Source: Cellvibrionaceae bacterium (GTDB lineage: Bacteria > Pseudomonadota > Gammaproteobacteria > Pseudomonadales > Cellvibrionaceae). Taken from it: 13,441 bases of DNA. The notes under the pieces were generated by a model. That model was not told the DNA's origin. It was given only the letters and a program-made list of their open reading frames with translations, and did not search any database. Positions 1 to 7,502 of the stretch are shown piece after piece. Both the position numbers and the translations under genes were made by a program. The stretch is from positions 1 to 13,441 of the forward strand of contig JAUVQU010000046.1 of assembly GCA_030597965.1 (NCBI GenBank), given 5' to 3'. Every line of letters begins with the position of its first letter. Position 1 is the stretch's first letter.

Positions 1-836
1 CCTACATTGGTGCGCGTAAACGCTGAGCCACCATAGTAAGCGGCCAACGCCATATTTTGACGTGCATTTAAATCTTGTCCGTTGCGATAACTGGTTTCGA
101 GGCTGTTAAAAATCAACTCTACCGCTGACAGAGCCAGCGCATCTGTTTCATCGGTAGCATTTACAGATAAATAGGCTTCTATAGCATGGGTCAGTGCATC
201 TATCCCACTTGCAGCCGTAACGCCCTGCGGCATACCCTGCATCAACTCAGGGTCTAGCGCGGCCATACAGGGCACCAGCTTTGTATCAATATATTGTTTC
301 TTTTCACCTGTGTCAGGGTCAGAAATAACAGCAACTACCGTAGCTTCTGAACCTGTTCCGGCCGTTGTAGGGATGACATAAAAAGGCAATGAAGCCTGGC
401 TGGCTTTTTTTATACCCACCAGTTTTTCTAAAGGTTTTTTATTCGCCGCAGCCAGTGCAATCAATTTTCCGGCATCAATAGAAGAACCTCCACCAAGAGC
501 GATAACCGCTTCACTGTCACTCTGTTTTAACAGCGCCAAACCTTCACGTACTTGACCTATCAATGGGTCAGGTTTTACGCCATCGTAGATGGTTACGGCC
601 ACACCCTGCTGTGTTAAACGTTCAACAAGTGCTTGATGCAATCCCAGCTCAACCAGTATGGCATCAGTCACCAGTAAACAACGTTGGCAGCCACTCTGTG
701 AAACTGCATCACACAACTGCAAAGAAGATTTTGACCCAGTTAATAACGTCGGGGACGGTGGAGGAAAAAATGAAAATAAAAATCGGGTAAGCAACACCTT
801 AAATTTATAAAACGGTATTTTTAATAAAAACCACAT
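1..836 (-). CDS. Iron-containing alcohol dehydrogenase (partial, C-terminus beyond left edge)
   Basis: Likely a cytosolic NAD(P)-dependent, metal-dependent alcohol/aldehyde oxidoreductase of the Fe-ADH family. About 278 codons are present from an ATG at 836-834; family members have about 390, so roughly the last 110 residues are missing. Visible marks are the nucleotide-binding GGGSSIDAGK, the family signature PTTAGTGSEAT, and SGIDALTHAIEAY, whose Asp and His are the first two metal ligands. The remaining two His ligands would lie beyond the edge. The N-terminus (MWFLLKIPFYKF, then a proline-rich PPPSPTLLTG) resembles the short hydrophobic extension I recall in some proteobacterial members, which supports this start. 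The ribosome site is weak. The gene is divergent from the GST at 1015. The substrate cannot be told from sequence. Confidence 0.9.
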   Translation of the reverse strand, partial: MWFLLKIPFYKFKVLLTRFLFSFFPPPSPTLLTGSKSSLQLCDAVSQSGCQRCLLVTDAILVELGLHQALVERLTQQGVAVTIYDGVKPDPLIGQVREGLALLKQSDSEAVIALGGGSSIDAGKLIALAAANKKPLEKLVGIKKASQASLPFYVIPTTAGTGSEATVVAVISDPDTGEKKQYIDTKLVPCMAALDPELMQGMPQGVTAASGIDALTHAIEAYLSVNATDETDALALSAVELIFNSLETSYRNGQDLNARQNMALAAYYGGSAFTRTNV

Positions 837-852
837 ACAACTTTACCCGATT
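781..852 (-). repeat. 10-bp inverted repeat enclosing the alcohol dehydrogenase start codon
   Basis: AATCGGGTAA at 781-790 is the exact reverse complement of TTACCCGATT at 843-852. In the leftward mRNA the first arm lies just upstream of the ribosome site and the second inside the early coding region, so the start codon (836-834) would sit in the 52-nt loop. The second arm is followed by a T-rich stretch. A translational or attenuation role is inference only. Confidence 0.4.
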
Positions 853-1014
853 AAGAAAATAAAACGTTGATGATAATAACAGGCAGTTTATAGGTAGAAT
901 CATCACTACCGATACCCTCAGGCATGACTGGTCATCCATTTTTCAATAAGCCCTTCGCACCTAATTAATGTATCGTACTCCACTACAGACAATAAACGCT
1001 TTAAGTAAAAACAT
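837..1014. promoter_or_regulatory. Divergent intergenic region (alcohol dehydrogenase / GST)
   Basis: These 178 nt must hold the promoters of the leftward alcohol dehydrogenase and the rightward GST. No convincing -35/-10 pair stands out. Two small dyads are visible: ATGAC-TG-GTCAT at 924-935, and TGATGAT (868-874) with ATCATCA (899-905). Either could be an operator, but both are short enough to arise by chance. Confidence 0.35.
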
Positions 1015-1704
1015 ATGATTGATTTGTATACTGCTTCAACCCCAAATGGCCATAAGGTTTCATGTACTTTAGAAGCGATGAAGATCCCCTATGAAACCCA
1101 CGCCATCGACCTGATTAACGGCGATCAAAAGACACCTGCGTTTCTTGCGATGAACCCTAACGGTAGAATCCCGGCCATTATTGATCGCGATAATGACAAT
1201 TTTGCGGTTTTTGAAACCGGCGCGATCATGATGTATTTAGCGGAAAAAACCGGGCAATTGATGCCGAGCGATGCAAAAGGCCGCTCAAGGGTCATTCAGT
1301 GGTTAATGTTTCAGATGGCAGGCATTGGCCCAATGATGGGACAAGCCAATGTGTTCTACCGTTATTTTCCCGAAAAGATTCAGCCAGCAATTGATCGCTA
1401 TCAGCACGAATGCCGTCGATTATTTGAAGTTCTGGATGGCCATCTATTAAATAATGAATGGCTGGCCGACGATTACTCCATTGCCGATATTGCCAACTGG
1501 TGCTGGGTGCGAACCTATAAGTGGTCGGGGGTATCTATTGAGGGTTTGGACGGTTTACAGCGCTGGCTCGACATTATGATCGATCAGCCCGGCATGCGTG
1601 AAGGACTGAGTGTTCCTGAGCGCCTGGATAATCTGTCCACCGCTGACAATGAAGCTGAATCTGAAGCATTCATTAAAAAAGCTCGGGAAATAGTACAGAG
1701 GTAA
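1015..1704 (+). CDS. Glutathione S-transferase, YfcG-like (Nu class)
   Basis: A 229-residue cytosolic GST whose N-terminus closely follows E. coli YfcG as I recall it, with the same spacing (MIDLY..xTPNGHK). YfcG is a glutathione-dependent disulfide-bond oxidoreductase in which Thr9 and Asn11 replace the usual catalytic Tyr/Ser/Cys; both are present here at the same positions. The thioredoxin-fold half spans about 1-80, with RIP at 51-53 (cis-Pro53) and the glutathione-contact turn FETGAI at 66-71. The helical C-terminal domain follows, with the conserved QWL..Q.AGIGPMMGQ segment and the SIADIANW folding motif. A likely role is thiol-disulfide or peroxide defence. It stands alone on its strand, convergent with the sorbosone-dehydrogenase-like gene; no terminator is obvious in the 93 nt between them. 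The ribosome site is weak. Confidence 0.93.
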   Translation: MIDLYTASTPNGHKVSCTLEAMKIPYETHAIDLINGDQKTPAFLAMNPNGRIPAIIDRDNDNFAVFETGAIMMYLAEKTGQLMPSDAKGRSRVIQWLMFQMAGIGPMMGQANVFYRYFPEKIQPAIDRYQHECRRLFEVLDGHLLNNEWLADDYSIADIANWCWVRTYKWSGVSIEGLDGLQRWLDIMIDQPGMREGLSVPERLDNLSTADNEAESEAFIKKAREIVQR

Positions 1705-1797
1705 ACGACACCCAAGAAACCACAACACAACAACGATACCGATAGAAAACAGGTGCGAAGTTACCAGTGAATCAAACCCAAACCTGGCGACAATGCA

Positions 1798-3315
1798 TTA
1801 CTGTGTTTTTGCTCTTTCCATTAAGAATGTCGCCAATGCCTTTTTATCCTCTTCCGTCAAAGGAAAAGTAGGCATGGGTGAACGAGGCTTAGTCAGTCTC
1901 GCTATCACACCTGTGTACTGCAGGCGCTGATTCACCGTGCTTAAATCCATTCTGCCGGGCGCACCTTTGGATATATGACAGCCCTTACAACCGAACTGCT
2001 TAAACAGCCTGCTGCCCCTTTCGGCTAATACTGAACGATTAGCGTCTGTAAGCCAGTCGGGTTCGACCAATACGAATTCTTTTTTAATCTCAACAGGTAC
2101 CTTGCTAACAATAGGCTTCTGAGTTTCGCCATAGGCGATCCGATAGACACTACCCGCATAATCGTCCGATATATAAACAGCGCCGTCGGGACCCTGGGTT
2201 ACATCTACAGGTCGACCAATCACATCGCCGGCCTTTTCAAATCCGCTGAAGAAATCTTTGCTAATAATCTCGTCGCCCTGCCAATGCAGTGAAACCACAC
2301 GGTAACCATCGGGAATGCTTCGGTTCCAGGAGCCGTGTAAGGCCACCAGAGCCATTTTCTTGTAATCTTCCGACCAAGCCTCTGTGTTAACAAACGTTAT
2401 GCCCAGCGGCGCATTGTGCGCCCGGAATTCATGTGCGGGAGCAATAGGGTTTAACCCAGAAGCCGTGACTGACTGACCACTCACATCAAAACCAAAGTCC
2501 GGGTCTGGCTCGTTAGCACCATTAAAATAAGGCCAGCCGTAAAACTTCCCCTCTTCAATCAGGTTCAGTTCGCAGGGCGGGTAATCATCACCCAGCAGAT
2601 CGCGGCCATTATCAGTAGCGTATAACTCATTACTCCAGGGCGCCCAGTCAAAGCCCATGGTATTGCGCAGGCCAGTGGCCAGTATTTCTTCACCCGTGCC
2701 ATCTATATTAAAACGAGACAGGGTGCTGCGCCTTGGATCCAGTTCTTCACAAACGTTACAAGTAGAGCCTTGCGAGAGGTAAAGTTTGCCATCTGGGCCG
2801 ATTTTTACTTGTTTATAAGGGTGGTTGCCATCGCTGGTTAGCCCTTCAACAATACGCTGGTAATCACCGCTGGTTTTGCCGGTAGATTGGTCGAATGCGA
2901 TTCGACCAATGGCGTCTGTTTCGCCAATAAATAACCAGCCATCATGTACAGCTATACCCGAAGGTTTATTCAGCCCCTCCAGTAAAGTCGTGCGTTCACC
3001 CCCTTGTCTCGGGTTTGACGAATCAGCACGGAGCATTACAACATCACCCTTGTGCGGGCGAGTGATTAACAGGTCGCGATTAGTCGTCATAGTGATAAAG
3101 CGAGCGTTCGGCAGATCACTGGCATAGACACTAAGCCCGAAATTATTCGGTACTTGCAGCCGTGTTTCGACTGTTGCCGCATCCGGCGAGTCGATACCCT
3201 GCCCGGTCATCGCATTCAACAGCATTGGGATGCTCTGAAAACTGACGATATTACGCCCCAGCAGAAAAGCGGCCGCGAGAAGAATCAAAACAACAATCAG
3301 TAGAATTTTTTTCAT
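1798..3315 (-). CDS. Sorbosone dehydrogenase-like beta-propeller with C-terminal cytochrome c domain
   Basis: A 505-residue exported protein. Residues 3-20 form a hydrophobic helix after two lysines, a signal peptide or membrane anchor; I see no lipobox. Residues about 55-395 have the pattern of the glucose/sorbosone dehydrogenase (soluble PQQ-type) six-bladed propeller, including SQGSTCNVCEELDPRRST (181-198), the ATGLRN and ATDNGRDLLGDD loops, AHNAPLGITF near His300, and ALHGSW near His327. The C-terminus holds one heme c site, CKGCH at 443-447, with Met481 in a SPMPTFP context as probable sixth ligand. This suggests a periplasmic quinone-dependent sugar or alcohol dehydrogenase passing electrons through its own heme. 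PQQ use and substrate are inferred from the family. It begins 18 nt after the stop of the upstream GST, so the two are probably one transcript. Confidence 0.88.
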   Translation of the reverse strand: MKKILLIVVLILLAAAFLLGRNIVSFQSIPMLLNAMTGQGIDSPDAATVETRLQVPNNFGLSVYASDLPNARFITMTTNRDLLITRPHKGDVVMLRADSSNPRQGGERTTLLEGLNKPSGIAVHDGWLFIGETDAIGRIAFDQSTGKTSGDYQRIVEGLTSDGNHPYKQVKIGPDGKLYLSQGSTCNVCEELDPRRSTLSRFNIDGTGEEILATGLRNTMGFDWAPWSNELYATDNGRDLLGDDYPPCELNLIEEGKFYGWPYFNGANEPDPDFGFDVSGQSVTASGLNPIAPAHEFRAHNAPLGITFVNTEAWSEDYKKMALVALHGSWNRSIPDGYRVVSLHWQGDEIISKDFFSGFEKAGDVIGRPVDVTQGPDGAVYISDDYAGSVYRIAYGETQKPIVSKVPVEIKKEFVLVEPDWLTDANRSVLAERGSRLFKQFGCKGCHISKGAPGRMDLSTVNQRLQYTGVIARLTKPRSPMPTFPLTEEDKKALATFLMERAKTQ

Positions 3316-3333
3316 AGTGCTAACAACAAACCT

Positions 3334-3963
3334 TTAAGGCTGCATACTGGGCCGCTGAGACATCTCATGCAACCAACGTCGCAAGTGCGTCTGCTCTTCG
3401 GGAACCGTTATTTTTACCCAACCTGCAAAGTTCACACAGACAAACGCTGTAATATCGGCAACGCTAAAGCTGTCACCAGCCACATAGGCATTATTCACCA
3501 GTTGCTCATTCAGAATTTCAAAGAAAAAATTAATGCGTTTTATACCTCGGGGCACAAGCTCTGAAATTTGTTCAATATCCAATGCACCGGGCAGCGCGCG
3601 ATTTTTAAAGGCCTCACCTCTATTACGAAAAGCTTCAGCAATTCCCGTCAACAATTCCATTTCTATACGGTGGTCCCACTCGGCAATAACTGCCTGCTGT
3701 TTTGCATCTGAACCGAATAAAGGATTGCCTGGATTGATGGCTTCAAAATAACGACAAATCGCCGTCACTTCAGAAATTATTGTGCCGTCATCCAAAACTA
3801 AAGTCGGCACAGTACCGCGTGGATTAATGACCTTATATTCATCCCTCAGCTGCTCCTGCTTCATCATGTCGATGAATTCGGTAGGCACCGCTATGCCCTT
3901 CTCTTTCATGAAGATATGAACACGTTGGGGGCTGGGTGCAGGCGGATAAGAATAAAGTTTCAT
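3334..3963 (-). CDS. Glutathione S-transferase family protein
   Basis: A 209-residue GST, not closely related to the one at 1015. The thioredoxin-fold half (about 1-80) begins MKLYSYPPAPSPQRV, with Ser11 at the usual catalytic position, then NPRGTVPTL (cis-Pro53) and SEVTAICRYFE at 64-74. In that last motif Glu65 is kept, but the Ser usual in Glu-Ser is Val66. The helical domain carries FSVADITAFV, the N-capping and folding motif. A good ribosome site, AAAGGA, lies about 7 nt before the ATG. It is the first gene of a leftward pair with the exported propeller/cytochrome gene. That pairing is odd because a GST is cytosolic and glutathione-dependent; detoxifying an aldehyde product is possible but unproven. 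Substrate unknown. Confidence 0.93.
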   Translation of the reverse strand: MKLYSYPPAPSPQRVHIFMKEKGIAVPTEFIDMMKQEQLRDEYKVINPRGTVPTLVLDDGTIISEVTAICRYFEAINPGNPLFGSDAKQQAVIAEWDHRIEMELLTGIAEAFRNRGEAFKNRALPGALDIEQISELVPRGIKRINFFFEILNEQLVNNAYVAGDSFSVADITAFVCVNFAGWVKITVPEEQTHLRRWLHEMSQRPSMQP

Positions 3964-4060
3964 GGGCTATCCTTTAAAAATTAAGCGGGCCTGCCGGAAG
4001 TATTTTCAGATTTTTCAATATCCGTTATTTTCTTAAATAAACGATGTTAAGCAATGGCCA

Positions 4061-5563
4061 TCAGGCCGCTTTATTCCGCGTTTGTTTGGCTTTTGTTATT
4101 GCTTTGGTTTTTCGGGTTTTATGACGAAACTCCCCGGCATTGTATTGCTCCAGAATTTTATCCAACGTCCGGCTGATCTTGCTGCTTGTCTTAATCCTTT
4201 CCAGCTTTTGCCAGGTTGCCACCTCACCCTGACGCTCCAGCATCATCAGTTCAATTTCATTTAGATGACCCAACAATTTAGTCATATCGAAATTCTGAAA
4301 ATCCGGATAGATATTAATATCCGCACTGTATTTCTGACTGAGTGCAGAATTAAGCATGTCGACAAACAGATTAAAACGCTTCCATTTTTTAGTGTAATTC
4401 AGGCTTATATAACGACCTGTTCGAACCATGCTTAGTGCTGTTCTGTGCAGAACTTCACGCACCACATATGGCACATTAGTATGATCACCATCACCACCGC
4501 GGCTGAACAAAACAATCGGGTTAATCAAACTGCCTATATAGTGGTTTACACCGTATAGACGAGCGAGTCGTTTAGCCGGCAGATCATCAGCAACTGAACC
4601 ATCAACCCAGCGACGCGTGGGTAAATACGGCTGGCGTTCGCCCTGTTCATTTTTAGCTTCCAGCATCACAGAAGGAAAGACACCCGGCACCGCACAGGAG
4701 GCCATCACAGCGGTACGAATATACACAGTGGGGGAAGTGATCGCGTTCATCAAACGTGAGGTCTGATGCAGTTCGGCAGGAGCGATAGAAATATTGATAT
4801 GACGACCGGTCTTTTCAAACGCCTCCTGAAAGGTTAAATCAGGGATCATTCTTTCGAGTAGTTTTACAACATCTTCGCTATCTACACGCTCAAAAATAAA
4901 TTTTTTAAGTGTCTCGGCGCCCTCATCTTTCATCTTGAGCATCGCGTGTCGATGAGACATATCCATTAATTCCTGATTGGTATGAGTCCCCGCCACAGCA
5001 GTAATAATGGAACCAGCACTCGAACCCGAAATCACGTCAGGCAGAACGTCACTTTCGATCAATGCTTTTAGCACGCCCACATGGAATGTACCAAGCGTAC
5101 CACCACCACTGAGCATTAACGCTGAACGGCCGTAGCAATGACTGGCACGCTCAAAGAAATCCAGTTTTTCTTCCCTGCTTATTGTTTTGTTATCAAGTTG
5201 AGCGATGTACTCCAGTGCATCCGCAATTTCATTAACATATTCTTCAACTAAAACCTTGGTGCCAAATCGAGCCTCAGAGTACAACTCAGCTTTACCCATG
5301 CCACCCATATTGCCGTGAACACCTTCATTCAAAGCAAACAAAAGCCCATGATCATTTCCATCTGCTCGCAACTTTCTCAGAGCATCAATACGGCGACGGA
5401 TCTGAACATGATCGTAGCGATTAGTCTTTTCAGACTTCCGCCACTCATGCGCTCCGGTTTTTTCATCGTGTGCTCTAGCGGCTTCTGACCACTGCTCATA
5501 ATCAGGTGCTTCGAGCATGGTACGCTCAAGCTTACGCAGCTTTTTTGATGGTAATTTGTACAT
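4061..5563 (-). CDS. Patatin-like phospholipase/lipase with DUF3336-type N-terminus
   Basis: A 500-residue serine lipid hydrolase. Residues about 1-145 match the helical DUF3336-type region found before the patatin domain in yeast Tgl3/4/5 triacylglycerol lipases and bacterial relatives. The patatin domain has GGGTLG at 153-158 (oxyanion hole), GSSAG at 180-184 with nucleophile Ser182, and DGS at 321-323 with Asp321 completing the Ser-Asp dyad. SPTVYIRTAVMASCAVPGVFPSV (277-299) is also typical. The end, from Arg480, is strongly basic (9 Lys/Arg in 21 residues). It lies 94 nt downstream of a WS/DGAT on the same strand, so release of acyl chains from stored wax ester or triacylglycerol is the likely role, though phospholipid is possible. 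The ribosome site AGGG is 7 nt before the ATG, after a hairpin. I see no signal peptide. Confidence 0.92.
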   Translation of the reverse strand: MYKLPSKKLRKLERTMLEAPDYEQWSEAARAHDEKTGAHEWRKSEKTNRYDHVQIRRRIDALRKLRADGNDHGLLFALNEGVHGNMGGMGKAELYSEARFGTKVLVEEYVNEIADALEYIAQLDNKTISREEKLDFFERASHCYGRSALMLSGGGTLGTFHVGVLKALIESDVLPDVISGSSAGSIITAVAGTHTNQELMDMSHRHAMLKMKDEGAETLKKFIFERVDSEDVVKLLERMIPDLTFQEAFEKTGRHINISIAPAELHQTSRLMNAITSPTVYIRTAVMASCAVPGVFPSVMLEAKNEQGERQPYLPTRRWVDGSVADDLPAKRLARLYGVNHYIGSLINPIVLFSRGGDGDHTNVPYVVREVLHRTALSMVRTGRYISLNYTKKWKRFNLFVDMLNSALSQKYSADINIYPDFQNFDMTKLLGHLNEIELMMLERQGEVATWQKLERIKTSSKISRTLDKILEQYNAGEFRHKTRKTKAITKAKQTRNKAA

Positions 5564-5574
5564 CTATTTTCCCT

Positions 5575-5625
5575 AGTATTTCTCTAGCCAGTAACTCTCT
5601 AGCAACTCCCTTACTAGAAAGTTAC
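5575..5625 (-). promoter_or_regulatory. Hairpin and 15-bp direct repeat between WS/DGAT and lipase genes
   Basis: GTAACTCTCTAG (5591-5602) and CTAGAAAGTTAC (5614-5625) form a 12-bp stem with an 11-nt loop. On the leftward RNA the single imperfect pair is a G-U wobble, while on the other strand it is C-A, so the fold suits the strand that is transcribed. The loop carries AAGGGAG. The motif AGTA-NN-TCTCTAG occurs twice, at 5575-5587 and 5590-5602, 15 bp apart. The lipase ribosome site and ATG follow directly. There is no T-run after the stem, so a simple terminator is unlikely. Confidence 0.5.
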
Positions 5626-5657
5626 AACGCAAAAATTGCGATATCAACTGTCTCTTT

Positions 5658-7358
5658 TTATTTTTGTTTTACGGCCGTTTTTAACTCACCCTTAGTTTTG
5701 ACCACTGCTTTCGCCTTAGGTTTGGCCCTGGCTTTCGCCTTAACGGCAGGCTTAGCTTTTGTCTTCACTGCAGGTTTGGTTTTAGTCTTGGGCTTTGCTG
5801 CTGCCCCTTTCTTAAGTTTAGCAGCCGTATTGGGTTTAGCTTTCGACTTATTCAACCTTGGTTCAGCTTTCACATTATCAGCCTTTACAGTGCTTTTCGG
5901 CGAAGCTTTAGTCTTTGGCTTACTCTTCGATTTAGCTGCAGCAGGTTTAATACCGATAACATCTTCAAGCTCCACCAGAGCCTCTTCCAGGTGATCAATC
6001 AAGCGCTGAACCTGTGGCATGGAACGACGGCAGGCGGTGATACCGAAATCCAGACGGCCGTTATAACCCACCAAAGAAATATTTAAGGCCATACCCTCAA
6101 GCAATACCGACGCTGGATACAAACCATCCAGCGATGCGCCATTAAAATAAAGCTGCTCTTTCGGGCCCGGCACATTAGAAATAACGGTGCTGTATGGGGG
6201 GTATTTAATACCCATGCCTAGCATCACGGCCATCATAGATGGCATCTGTGCGATCTGCATAAAGAGATTAATTTCACGGGTCGTCATGCCGCGCATCATG
6301 TCTTTCCCCGCTTGCATGGATCGCTGAATCGTTCGAATGCGTTTCTCAGGATCACTGATATTTGTGCCTAGGTCGGCGGTCAAAAAACCAATCGCATTGG
6401 AAGATTCAAGGTCGCCCTTCTCACGCAGTGATACAGGCGTCATTGCCTTTAAAGACTGACTCGGCAAACTGTTTAGATCCAACAAATAGCGTCTCAGTGC
6501 ACCCGCGCACATCGCCAAGACGACGTCGTTGACCGTACCGTCGATAGCTCTGGCGATTCTTTTGATTCGCTCGAGGCTCCAGGACTGCGCCACAAAACGT
6601 CGTCCGACACTCAACTCTGTATTAATGAGTGTCTGGGGTACATTCTGCCAGGGAACTGTCAGATCGCCACCGAGACCGAACAGAGCACCGCCAAACTGCC
6701 GCAGTGCACCCGCCACATTAAAAGCCGTGTCGTACTGTTCTTTTATATACTCGGCAACATTGGTTAACTCACGAATACTGGGTTGTTTTTCTGGTTTTTT
6801 GATATCACCAAATTTGTGGGACTTATAATCCTCGTACACCTCTTGAGACAGAGGAGAAGTCAGCAGTTTTTTATTCGGATCTTCAGAGCTCATACTCTGA
6901 ACCAGATGCATAGCACCCACACCATCAATGGTGGCATGGTGCATTTTCTGATAGACGGCAAACTGTCTGTCTGGCAGGCCTTCAATAATATGCGTCTCCC
7001 AGAGGGGGCGACTACGATCCATCAAGGTGCTGTGCAAACGGGAAACGAGCGCAAAAAGCTCACGGTAGCGACCCGGGTTAGGCAAGGCAGAGTGGCGGAC
7101 ATGATAATCCAGATCCATCTCTTTATCTTCTTCCCAATACATAGGCCCTAGAGAACCCGCAAGACCCGAACGAACAAACTCGCCGAAGGGTTTACGGTAT
7201 TCACAGGGAGTTCTCATAACCGCTGAGATTTCCCTGAGGAATTCCTGTTCATTCACACCCTTAGGCAGAGAGTAAAGGCTTAACCCCGCAACATGTACCG
7301 GGGCTTCCCTTTTCTCCATCATCAACATGCCGGAGTCTATTAAATTTATACGTCGCAT
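5658..7358 (-). CDS. Wax ester synthase / diacylglycerol acyltransferase with histone H1-like tail
   Basis: A 566-residue WS/DGAT, which esterifies acyl-CoA to fatty alcohols or diacylglycerol to form storage lipid at the inner membrane. The catalytic HHATIDG is at 140-146, with the usual PLW motif at 118-120, NDVV at 277-280 and SNVPGP at 394-399. The start MRRINLIDSGMLMMEKREAPVHV is typical and a good ribosome site (GGAAGAG) precedes it. The family core ends near residue 470. After it come about 96 residues made almost wholly of Lys, Ala, Pro, Thr, Ser and Val (32 Lys), with KPK/KTK/KAK repeats and one SPK, resembling bacterial histone H1-like tails. The reading frame runs straight through, so it is not a frameshift product. 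The tail might bind nucleic acid, acidic lipid or the droplet surface. Probably co-transcribed with the patatin-like lipase. Confidence 0.94.
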   Translation of the reverse strand: MRRINLIDSGMLMMEKREAPVHVAGLSLYSLPKGVNEQEFLREISAVMRTPCEYRKPFGEFVRSGLAGSLGPMYWEEDKEMDLDYHVRHSALPNPGRYRELFALVSRLHSTLMDRSRPLWETHIIEGLPDRQFAVYQKMHHATIDGVGAMHLVQSMSSEDPNKKLLTSPLSQEVYEDYKSHKFGDIKKPEKQPSIRELTNVAEYIKEQYDTAFNVAGALRQFGGALFGLGGDLTVPWQNVPQTLINTELSVGRRFVAQSWSLERIKRIARAIDGTVNDVVLAMCAGALRRYLLDLNSLPSQSLKAMTPVSLREKGDLESSNAIGFLTADLGTNISDPEKRIRTIQRSMQAGKDMMRGMTTREINLFMQIAQMPSMMAVMLGMGIKYPPYSTVISNVPGPKEQLYFNGASLDGLYPASVLLEGMALNISLVGYNGRLDFGITACRRSMPQVQRLIDHLEEALVELEDVIGIKPAAAKSKSKPKTKASPKSTVKADNVKAEPRLNKSKAKPNTAAKLKKGAAAKPKTKTKPAVKTKAKPAVKAKARAKPKAKAVVKTKGELKTAVKQK

Positions 7359-7502
7359 AGTCTTCTCTTCCGCTGAATGAACTCAGTTTAAATTAAAAAT
7401 ACACGTTATCTACAGAGTGTGGGTAGCCAATATATGCCTATATCAGAGGCCAAACCAACCGAAACCTAAAACTCACCACCTGGAAATGCTTCTCAACGGC
7501 CA
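7359..7502 (-). promoter_or_regulatory. Promoter region of the WS/DGAT-lipase unit
   Basis: 144 nt lie between the LysR stop and the WS/DGAT start, both leftward. Read leftward, TTGGCT followed 16 nt later by TAACGT is a possible but weak sigma-70 pair. A purine-rich ribosome site (GGAAGAG) sits about 7 nt before the ATG. No terminator for the LysR gene is visible, so read-through from it is possible. Confidence 0.35.

Noticed and set aside
563..790. 75-residue + strand open frame at the left end
   Set aside because: It is antisense to the alcohol dehydrogenase gene, whose motifs are clear in the opposite strand.
924..935. ATGAC-TG-GTCAT palindrome as a defined operator
   Set aside because: Five-base arms are common by chance and no regulator gene lies beside it; it is only mentioned in the intergenic entry.
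5661..5948. Lys-rich WS/DGAT tail as a frameshift or separate H1-like gene
   Set aside because: The frame is continuous from the catalytic core to the stop, and I see no separate ribosome site at the junction.
5506..5994. Hydrophobic 162-residue open frame on the + strand rich in Leu/Ala/Phe
   Set aside because: It is the antisense reading of the Lys/Ala-rich tail of the WS/DGAT (AAA/GCx codons read as TTT/GGC) and the start of the lipase; the real genes are well supported on the other strand.
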